This document shows positions 1 through 5,011 of a stretch of 5,011 bases of DNA, piece after piece (position 1 is the stretch's first letter; every line of letters starts with the position of its first letter). Below the pieces are notes generated by a model. The model made no database searches and had not been told where the DNA came from. It was given only the letters and a program-made list of their open reading frames with translations. Made by a program: the position numbers and the translations under genes. Location: positions 1 through 5,011 of the forward strand of contig RFJN01000524.1 in NCBI GenBank assembly GCA_003694875.1, read 5' to 3'. Source of the stretch: Planctomycetota bacterium (GTDB lineage: Bacteria > Planctomycetota > J058 > J103).

Positions 1-126
1 GCTCTGCCCCGCTCCGCTCGCGCCCGCGCCCGACGCCGCCCCCGTCTCACCGGTCGCCGCGGACGCGCCGCTCGCTCCCGCGCTCTGCCCCGCGTCGGCT
101 CCCGTCGACCCGGACGCCGCGCCCGT
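1..126 (-). repeat. Degenerate 81-base periodicity in the Gly/Ala/Ser tract of gene C
   Basis: On the plus strand gctctgccccgc occurs at 1-12 and again at 82-93, and gacgccgc followed by cccgt occurs at 32-45 and 113-126, both exactly 81 bases (27 codons) apart. They encode AGQS and TGAASG. Sequence between these anchors matches poorly. A related gacgccgc lies at 182, 69 bases further on, so the period is not constant. The repeat may continue past the left edge. Confidence 0.4.
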
Positions 127-774
127 ACTCGTCTCGCTCCCGGAAACCGCGCCACCGCCGGCGGGAGCAGCCGTGCCGCCCGACGCCGCACCACCTGCGC
201 CCGCGCTGCCGGCTGTCGGCGCCGCGCTCGGCGCAGCCGGCTCCGAAGAGGCGTCCTGGGCGGTGCTCGCCACCGAGATCGTCGTGTCGGCAGCGGTGGT
301 GGCCACCTCCGTGCCGGTCGCCACCCCCTCGGCACCGAGGCTGCCTGCGGTCGAGCCGGCCGAGCCCACCGCACCCGTGGCGGCCTGCGCCACATCCAGA
401 CCACTACCGTCCTTGCTGCTCTCGACGGCGTCGACGACCCCGCCGGTGGTCTGCCCCGCGCCCGCCGTCACCGTCGTGGCCGTCTGCACGGTCTCGCCGC
501 CCACACTGCCCGCGGCCCCGACCGCGCCCGCGCTCGACGAGATCGCCCCGCCCACGTCGCCGTCCTTCGCGGCGACGACGGCCCCGGTCGTGGCTTCCGC
601 GGTGCCGGTCGCGGCGGTGGTGACCTCCATGACGCCCGGTCCCTCACCCGAGCCGGTGTCCTGGCTCGGGGCGGGCTCGGTGCTGCCGGTCTCGGTGGGC
701 GGCGGCGGTTCCGCGTTGCCGCCGTTGTCGCCGCCCTGCGCCGCGGATTGCGCCTTCGGTTTCTGCTCGCTCAT
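1..774 (-). CDS. Low-complexity Ala/Gly/Thr/Ser-rich protein, N-terminal 258 residues; C-terminus outside window
   Basis: ATG at 774-772, with GAGGAG 9 bases upstream, and no stop to the left edge: 258 complete codons, starting MSEQKPKAQS. The N-terminus is polar, with Lys and Gln and no signal peptide, so Sec export is unlikely. Residues 20-48 are Pro/Glu/Gly-rich and look disordered. Residues 49-178 are Ala/Thr/Val-rich with helix-like periodicity and carry imperfect repeats: TTGxVVxA at 62 and 109, KDG at 70 and 121, GAVGxAGS at 83 and 134. Residues 180-258 are Gly/Ala/Ser-rich, with TGAASG and AGQS repeated at a 27-residue step. No catalytic domain is visible. Long N-terminal regions of this kind occur on large secreted or surface multidomain proteins, including some Rhs- or VgrG-type proteins, so the functional part probably lies beyond the edge. 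That function is inference; the reading frame itself is well supported by start, spacing and G/C-ending codons. Confidence 0.8.
   Translation of the reverse strand, partial: MSEQKPKAQSAAQGGDNGGNAEPPPPTETGSTEPAPSQDTGSGEGPGVMEVTTAATGTAEATTGAVVAAKDGDVGGAISSSAGAVGAAGSVGGETVQTATTVTAGAGQTTGGVVDAVESSKDGSGLDVAQAATGAVGSAGSTAGSLGAEGVATGTEVATTAADTTISVASTAQDASSEPAAPSAAPTAGSAGAGGAASGGTAAPAGGGAVSGSETSTGAASGSTGADAGQSAGASGASAATGETGAASGAGASGAGQS
352..591 (-). repeat. Two imperfect repeats of about 51 residues within gene C
   Basis: Gene C residues 62-90 and 109-141 share, in order, TTGxVVxA, KDG and GAVG[AS]AGS. KDG and GAVGxAGS are exactly 51 residues apart, while TTGxVV is 47 apart, so a small insertion separates the copies. 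A partial third copy may start at residue 155 (TEVATTAADTT). The DNA of the copies has diverged at many third positions, so this is an old protein-level duplication and not a recent DNA repeat. Confidence 0.5.
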
Positions 775-865
775 GGCCGTCCACTCCTCGCGCTCGCCCG
801 CGCTCGCCTGCGTTCGTGCACCCGCGTGTCCCGCTCCGATCGTGGCGCCTCGCCGTCGTGACGCC
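775..865 (-). other. Short intergenic gap between gene B and gene C
   Basis: This 91-base GC-rich spacer holds the gene C ribosome binding site. It also holds a perfect 10-base tandem duplication, cgcgctcgcc on the plus strand at 789-798 and 799-808, just upstream of that site. I saw no strong hairpin followed by a T run, so no intrinsic terminator, and no AT-rich -10-like box. The simplest reading is that gene C is co-transcribed with A and B, although a promoter of a non-standard sigma factor cannot be excluded. Confidence 0.6.
784..789 (-). promoter_or_regulatory. Shine-Dalgarno for gene C
   Basis: The minus strand reads GAGGAG at 789-784. The AGGAG core ends 9 bases before the ATG at 774, which supports that ATG as the true start. 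The tandem 10-base repeat begins at the upstream edge of this site. Confidence 0.7.
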
Positions 866-1798
866 TCATCGCCGCCGTCCCCTCGCCTTCACGACCGTGC
901 TGCCGGGCGGCTCGCTCGCCTCTTCATCGTAGCGGCCCGAACGCCACAGTCCGAGATCGATCCGCTCGTCGAGCGCCTCGCCTGCGGCGTCGAGCTCGAG
1001 CCGCGACCCGTCGCCCTCGGCGGTGCGCTCGGCCACCGCGCGGCAGAAGGCGAGCCGCGCGTCGTCCTCCGCGCTCCAGCGCGGCGATCGGGCGCCGCCG
1101 GCCGGCGGAGGTCCGGTGCCCGGCGCCCCCACGGGCGGCGGCTCGAGCGCCCCGAGTTCGATCTCCTCGCCGGGCGCCGCCTGCGGCAGCGTGTCGAAGC
1201 GCCTCGCCCGTCGTCTCCGCGGTCCGAGCAGCACGAGGTGCGCGTGCGCGAGCACCTCGATCGCCTCGTAGCGCCCGAGCGCCCAGCCGAGCTCGTCGCG
1301 CGTCACGAGCCGCGCCCGCACGAGCGCCCCGAGCGGCCGCTCGAAGCTCTCCAGCCGCTCGAACGACACGAGTTCGGGTGCGAGCGGAACGGACAGCAGC
1401 TCGCCGAGTCGTGCGAGCACCGCCGCCTCGTCGGGCCGCGCGGGCCACGGCGTCTCGAAGCGACCGAGGGCGGCGAGCCGCAGCGACTCGTCGATCCGGA
1501 GCTTGCGTCCGCCGCGACCGCCGTGCAGCTCGAGCGCGCCGGCGGGACCGAGCACGATCGCGTGCAGCAGATCGCCGCTCGGCAGCGCGTCGCGGCGCAC
1601 GAGCTGCAGCGCGCGCGCCTCGAAATCGCGCGCCGCGGCGGCGAGCCGTGCGCGCTCGATCTCGTCCGGAAGCGCCTCGAGACGCTGCGCGACGGTCTGC
1701 GGAGCGCGCAGCTCGGGCCAGACCGCACGCAGCTCGGCCGGCAACGGCTCGCCGGGTGGGGGCGTGACGTAACGCAGCAGTCGGCACACGGCGCTCAC
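866..1798 (-). CDS. Uncharacterised 310-residue cytoplasmic-type protein, translationally coupled to gene A
   Basis: GTG at 1798-1796 to TGA at 868-866. I chose this start because the GTG overlaps the gene A stop as GTGA and has GGGGAGGG just upstream. The frame is open for 45 more codons (to 1933), but that stretch lies inside gene A and has shadow-like composition. A second in-frame GTG lies at 1789. Residues 1-200 form a mostly helical domain rich in Leu, Arg and Glu, with a likely beta-hairpin at 79-102 (HAIVLGPAG, GGRGGRKLRID). An arginine run (193-200) follows, then a proline/glycine linker (219-238), then a short charged C-terminal segment (240-296) and a basic tail KARGRRR. There is no signal peptide, membrane helix, or recognisable catalytic or metal motif. 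I do not recognise the family. The tight coupling suggests a product made in step with gene A, such as a partner, adaptor or chaperone; that role is inference only. Confidence 0.85.
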   Translation of the reverse strand: MSAVCRLLRYVTPPPGEPLPAELRAVWPELRAPQTVAQRLEALPDEIERARLAAAARDFEARALQLVRRDALPSGDLLHAIVLGPAGALELHGGRGGRKLRIDESLRLAALGRFETPWPARPDEAAVLARLGELLSVPLAPELVSFERLESFERPLGALVRARLVTRDELGWALGRYEAIEVLAHAHLVLLGPRRRRARRFDTLPQAAPGEEIELGALEPPPVGAPGTGPPPAGGARSPRWSAEDDARLAFCRAVAERTAEGDGSRLELDAAGEALDERIDLGLWRSGRYDEEASEPPGSTVVKARGRRR

Positions 1799-4700
1799 GA
1801 CCGGCCCTCCCCGTCGGCTGGCGCCGTCTCCGACGGCGGTGGCGCGTAGGCGAGCGGGGCGTAGCGGTGCCGCTCGAGCCGCAGGGCGCACGCCCAGCAC
1901 GCCGCGTCGTCCTCGTGCACCGTCGCCGCGCACCGCGGGCAGTGGGTCAGCACGCTCCCCACGAGCGGCGGGTGTTCGGCGTCACCGAATCCGTATCGCC
2001 AGACCGGTTGCGCCCCACAGACCACGCAACGGCGCGGCGGGGTGCGCCGACCGCCGGTCTCGACCGTCAGCGCCCCGTGCAGTCCCGCCCGCATGGGGCC
2101 GTGGCCCATGGCGAGCATGTGGACCGTCAGCCGCCGCAGCCCGTCCTCGACCTCCGGCACCGCGATCCAGCCGCTCGTGTCCCCGCCGCGCAGCACGAAG
2201 CGCGTACACTCGCGGCGGTCGAGCAGCACGCGCACGTGCACCGTGTAGTGCGCGACCGGCTCGAGCAGGCTCAGAAGAAGCCGCAGTCCGCCGCGCACCC
2301 GCACGCGCCGGTCGAACGGCGCGAGGCGGAAGCGGCGCTCGTGGTGCCAGCGACGCTCGAACGGGGCGGCGAGAGCGAGCGGGAAGGTGCGATAGACGAC
2401 GCCGTCACGCGCGACGAACGGCTCGATCTCGAGCGGCTCGAGCCGTCCGGCGTCCTGTCGGCCGCCCGCAGCCGCCGGATCGCGCAGCGCACCGCTGCCG
2501 TCGAACAGCAGCAGCGCCCCCCACAGATCGAGCGCCCGGCGCAGCGGCGTGCGGGCGGCGTTGCGGAACAGCCGCGTCGCGGTGGCGGGCTCGGAGCCCG
2601 TCGCGCGCGGCCCGCGGGCAAGCCACAGATCCGGTGGTGCGTGGCGCACGACGTAGGCGCCTCCCGGCACCAGCCCCGCCCGGGCGAGCGTCGGCGAGAT
2701 CGTCGACGCCAGCCGCACCCGCACCGCAACCCCCGCCCGCAGCGTCGCCCCCCAGTCGGTCCAGCTCTCGGGCGCCCACGGGTGTCCGCAGCGGCAGCTC
2801 GGTCGGATCAGCTCACCGGGCCGTGGCGGGCGCTGCGCGTGGAGGGTGGTGTGCAGCGCCACCGCCGGGCTCGAGCGAGCGTTGCGGTGGTCGAAGGCGA
2901 GCGGCGGCGCGTCGGGCCGGTGCAGCACGGGGAATCCTACGAGCGACGGTCCCCAGTCGATCTCGGGATCGTGGCACGGCGCGTCGCGGGTGACGGGATC
3001 GTGGGTGTCGAGCACCACCGCACCGCCGGTGCGTGCCTGCACCCAGCCGTACCGAACCGGCACGCCGAGAGCGGCGAGGGCCGTGGCGGCCACACTCGCC
3101 GCCTGGTGCTGCGCGCCGCCGGGCCACAGGGGGTGGTCGAGCACCTCGAAGCCCCAGCGGTGTTCGGGCCGCTCCCGCAGGTGCCACGGACAGGCGGTGG
3201 CCGCGACGGTGAGCCGCGCCGTCCACGGCGCGTCGCCCTGCGCCTCGATCCGCAGCTCGTGGCGGCCCGGCGCGAGCGGATCGAAGCGCACCGTGGCGCG
3301 CTGCCCGGCCGCGAGCGGGCCGACTGTCTGCGGCGGCCTGTCGTCGAGGACGACCGCGAACGAGACCGCCACGGCGTTCGCTTCCGGGCCGCGCACGAAC
3401 GCGAGTTCGAGCGTCGCACCGGTCACCACGGGCAGCACGATCGAGATCGGGTCCGTGCCGCCGTGCAGCTCGAAGTGGTCGGTGCGCACCTGCCGCCGCG
3501 TCTCCTCGAGCGGGCCCGGCGGGGCGGGCGGCGGGATCGGGCCCGCGCCCCGGCGCGGGGTTCGCAGCACCGGACTGGGGTGGTCGGCGGCCGGCAGTCC
3601 GTCCTTGCCCTCGTACTCGTCCGGGCTGCGGTAGGGGCCCATGCGCTGCAGCAGCAGCGAGGGGATCGAGCCCCCGAGATCGGGCTCCTCGCTGCCGGGC
3701 TCGGCGGGATCGAGGTGCCAGCCGCCACTCGCCCAGGCGACCGCGCGACGGAGGTGGAAGGGATCGAGTTCGGTCTTCTTGAGCGGCTCGGGCCCGGGCG
3801 ACTGCGGGCGGCCCGCCGCGAGCCGCGGTGTGTCGTGGACCGCGAGCAGCTCGACGTCGCGCACCCGCCCGTAGACCGGCGCCTGCTCGGGGGCGAGCGC
3901 GTCGTCGTCGCAGGCAAGCCGCAGCTCGAGCCGCAGCAGGTGGCGTCGGATCCAGGCGGGCAGCTCGCGATCGCTCTCGAGATCGAGCACCGCGCCCTCC
4001 GGCCCGAGCGTGATCGCCGCGCCGTCGGCGGCGCGGAACGTCAGCGAGCGGTCGCGCAGCGAGCGGTCGGCGGGGGGGCGGGCACGGGGATCACGCAACC
4101 GCTGCGAGACGAGCGCCACGCGCGCGCTGCAGCTGCGCGACGGCGGCTGCTCGAAGTGAAGCCACGCCCGCAGTCGCAGCCGGCTGCCCATGCGCGCAGC
4201 CGCCGGGTGGCTGCGCACCGGCGCCCCGTCGGGATCGAACTCCGCGTAGCCGAACGCCGGTCGCCCGAGACCGTGGTCGAACAGCGGCGCGAGGTTGCCC
4301 TCGAGATCGAGCCACTGCAGGCGCACGAGCCGGGGCCGCACCGTGCGCACCGTGGCGCGTCCGCACACCGCAGCCGCCTCGGCCACCACACTCACCTCGC
4401 CCGGCACCGGCTCACAGCGCAGCCACCGCCGGCCGTCGCGCTCCTCGATGCGCGCGGGGCCGCTCACGGTCCAGCGCTCGACAGCGGTCGGCGGCTGGGA
4501 TCCCGGTTCGAGCGGTTCGATCACCGCCTCGAGCGGCAGCGCGCTGCCGGCCACGAGCAGCTCGCCGTCGCGCGGGCTCGTGAGCACCACGCGCCAGCGG
4601 TCGCGAATCCAGCGCAGCGTCTGCGGCTCGAGCGGCCAGATCTCGCGGTCGCCGGGAAGCCGCTCGCCCTCGAGCCGCCAGCCCTCGGCGAGAAGCTGCA

Positions 4701-5011
4701 CCGGAGCGGCCGCGACCCGCGTCTGCACCCGCCCCTCGGCGTCGGTGCGCAGCACGAGGCGGTTGCCGAGGACGTCGATCGCCTCGAGGCGCCAGTCGGC
4801 GAGCGCAGCGCCGGTGACGTCCTCGCAGCGCAGCGCGAGCGGCGCCTCGAGCAGCAGCGGAGGCGAGATCCAGACGTCGTCGCCCTGCTCGATCTCGAAC
4901 ACGAGTTCCGGATCGGGCAGCGTGTGCAGCTCGAACGCGACGGTCCACGACGCGCGCGCGACGCCGTCCGGTCCCACCGCACTCGGCAGCTCGGCGAGCG
5001 GTTCGGCGGGA
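1795..5011 (-). CDS. Large multidomain protein with Ig-like segments and a C-terminal zinc-ribbon-like cluster; 5' end outside window
   Basis: The frame is open from the right edge (first full codon at 5010) to TGA at 1797-1795, giving 1071 residues. The GTG at 4977 is not a trusted start, because the open frame and similar-looking protein (PAEPLAELPSA) continue upstream of it. Residues below count from that GTG. Residues 3-45 (DGVARASWTV, PELVFEIE, SPPLLL) look like a short beta-sandwich. Residues 47-117 resemble a carboxypeptidase-regulatory-like fold (TDAEGRV). Residues 130-214 look Ig-like, and 215-380 are further beta-rich sequence. Residues 385-500 are a proline-rich linker, followed by another beta-sandwich at 500-592. 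Residues 596-732 are rich in His and Cys. Residues 810-975 look globular and are unrecognised. Three CxxC pairs lie at 984-1030. There are no obvious membrane helices. It is coupled to the next gene by a GTGA overlap. The domain calls are by eye. A role in a secretion or effector locus is inference; I cannot name the family. Confidence 0.9.
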   Translation of the reverse strand, partial: PAEPLAELPSAVGPDGVARASWTVAFELHTLPDPELVFEIEQGDDVWISPPLLLEAPLALRCEDVTGAALADWRLEAIDVLGNRLVLRTDAEGRVQTRVAAAPVQLLAEGWRLEGERLPGDREIWPLEPQTLRWIRDRWRVVLTSPRDGELLVAGSALPLEAVIEPLEPGSQPPTAVERWTVSGPARIEERDGRRWLRCEPVPGEVSVVAEAAAVCGRATVRTVRPRLVRLQWLDLEGNLAPLFDHGLGRPAFGYAEFDPDGAPVRSHPAAARMGSRLRLRAWLHFEQPPSRSCSARVALVSQRLRDPRARPPADRSLRDRSLTFRAADGAAITLGPEGAVLDLESDRELPAWIRRHLLRLELRLACDDDALAPEQAPVYGRVRDVELLAVHDTPRLAAGRPQSPGPEPLKKTELDPFHLRRAVAWASGGWHLDPAEPGSEEPDLGGSIPSLLLQRMGPYRSPDEYEGKDGLPAADHPSPVLRTPRRGAGPIPPPAPPGPLEETRRQVRTDHFELHGGTDPISIVLPVVTGATLELAFVRGPEANAVAVSFAVVLDDRPPQTVGPLAAGQRATVRFDPLAPGRHELRIEAQGDAPWTARLTVAATACPWHLRERPEHRWGFEVLDHPLWPGGAQHQAASVAATALAALGVPVRYGWVQARTGGAVVLDTHDPVTRDAPCHDPEIDWGPSLVGFPVLHRPDAPPLAFDHRNARSSPAVALHTTLHAQRPPRPGELIRPSCRCGHPWAPESWTDWGATLRAGVAVRVRLASTISPTLARAGLVPGGAYVVRHAPPDLWLARGPRATGSEPATATRLFRNAARTPLRRALDLWGALLLFDGSGALRDPAAAGGRQDAGRLEPLEIEPFVARDGVVYRTFPLALAAPFERRWHHERRFRLAPFDRRVRVRGGLRLLLSLLEPVAHYTVHVRVLLDRRECTRFVLRGGDTSGWIAVPEVEDGLRRLTVHMLAMGHGPMRAGLHGALTVETGGRRTPPRRCVVCGAQPVWRYGFGDAEHPPLVGSVLTHCPRCAATVHEDDAACWACALRLERHRYAPLAYAPPPSETAPADGEGRS
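1805..1812 (-). promoter_or_regulatory. Shine-Dalgarno for gene B, inside the end of gene A
   Basis: The minus strand reads GGGGAGGG here, and the GGAGG core (1810-1806) is separated from the GTG at 1798 by 7 bases. This near-ideal site fixes the gene B start at 1798 over the longer upstream frame. Its place inside the gene A coding end fits reinitiation or coupling across the GTGA overlap. Confidence 0.8.
1888..2028 (-). other. Zinc-ribbon-like triple CxxC segment at the C-terminus of gene A
   Basis: Counted from the GTG at 4977, Cys pairs occur at 984/987 (CVVCG), 1013/1016 (HCPRC) and 1027/1030 (CWAC), with spacings of 25 and 10 residues. The CPxC-x10-CxxC half is the spacing of small zinc ribbons. 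The first pair could join either of the other two, with His1012, His1021 or His1036 as further possible ligands. Four CxxC pairs would be expected for a true double zinc ribbon, so this is either one ribbon plus a spare pair or a degenerate double ribbon. A role in metal-stabilised folding or protein contact is inferred from the motif alone. Confidence 0.65.
2782..3192 (-). other. His/Cys-rich central region of gene A, possible degenerate transglutaminase-like core
   Basis: Residues 596-732 (counted from the GTG at 4977) hold 4 Cys (596, 668, 728, 730) and 11 His. Short clusters include QHQ (623-625), THD (658-660), CHD (668-670), FDH (695-697) and CRCGH (728-732). Residues 612-644 (VLDHPLWPGG, then a helix, then LGVPVRYGW) read like the helix and LGIPAR segment of transglutaminase-like domains. 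However, the position expected for the catalytic Cys is Ala622 or Gln623, and no His-Trp motif follows. It may be an inactive relative, an unrelated metal-binding domain, or chance resemblance. Confidence 0.3.
4042..4069 (-). repeat. 13-base direct repeat encoding DRSL-R-DRSL in gene A
   Basis: The plus strand carries cagcgagcggtcg at 4042-4054 and again at 4057-4069, a 15-base step. It encodes DRSL twice around one Arg (residues 304-312 counted from the GTG at 4977). The step is a multiple of three, so the frame is kept. It lies two bases from a run of seven G at 4072-4078. Confidence 0.75.

Noticed and set aside
775..865. Terminator or sigma-70 promoter between genes B and C
   Set aside because: No stable hairpin with a T run and no AT-rich -10 element are visible in this GC-rich gap.
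924..1787. Alternative minus-strand frame of 287 codons over gene B
   Set aside because: It consists almost only of Ala and Arg, is out of frame with the start supported by the ribosome site, and is a typical GC shadow.
173..1849. Long plus-strand open frame of 558 codons
   Set aside because: It lies antisense to gene C, the intergenic gap and gene B, and changes abruptly from Ala/Pro/Val-rich to Arg-rich at their boundary. Long antisense frames are expected where codons end in G or C. The minus-strand genes have proper ribosome sites, a GTGA overlap and more natural proteins.
1799..1933. N-terminal extension of gene B to an upstream start at 1933
   Set aside because: It would overlap gene A by over 130 bases, gives Arg/Gly-rich shadow sequence, and ignores the GGGGAGGG placed 7 bases before the GTG at 1798.
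1839..2993. Plus-strand open frame of 384 codons
   Set aside because: The product is almost entirely Arg, Ala, Pro, Gly and Ser, and it is fully antisense to gene A, which has coherent domains and a CxxC cluster here.
2846..3634. Plus-strand open frame of 262 codons
   Set aside because: It is a Ser/Gly/Arg-rich shadow antisense to the middle of gene A, with no recognisable motif.
4975..4977. GTG at 4977 as the true start of gene A
   Set aside because: The frame stays open to the right edge with similar composition, no clear Shine-Dalgarno precedes it, and the beta domain appears to begin at or before this point. The gene is treated as 5'-partial.

Overview
The window is very GC-rich, roughly 70-75% G+C by eye. 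All convincing coding sequence lies on the minus strand. Third codon positions are almost always G or C, Leu-Glu pairs are repeatedly written CTC-GAG, and both visible stop codons are TGA. This suits a high-GC bacterium with a large genome, such as a myxobacterium-like or related lineage. That assignment comes from composition and protein style only; no marker gene is present.

Read in the direction of transcription (right to left), there are three genes. Gene A (5011 to 1795) is a large multidomain protein that enters through the right edge, so its true N-terminus is missing. It has a string of Ig-like or beta-rich segments, proline-rich linkers, a His/Cys-rich central region with a faint resemblance to a transglutaminase-type core, and a C-terminal cluster of three CxxC motifs that looks like a zinc ribbon. 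Gene B (1798 to 866) overlaps the end of gene A by four bases (GTGA), has a strong Shine-Dalgarno sequence inside gene A, and encodes a 310-residue cytoplasmic-type protein that I do not recognise. After a 91-base gap with its own ribosome binding site, gene C starts at 774 and runs off the left edge. Its visible 258 residues are almost entirely Ala, Gly, Thr, Ser and Val, with imperfect repeats of about 51 residues and no signal peptide.

A and B are almost certainly translationally coupled, and C probably belongs to the same transcript. The style of A (carrier-like beta domains ending in a zinc ribbon, no visible export signal) and of C (a long low-complexity N-terminal region) recalls accessory and effector loci of contractile secretion systems such as type VI secretion or Rhs/VgrG islands. 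This is a working hypothesis only: no VgrG, PAAR, sheath, tube or Rhs core motif is in the window. No RNA gene, CRISPR array, insertion sequence or convincing terminator was seen.
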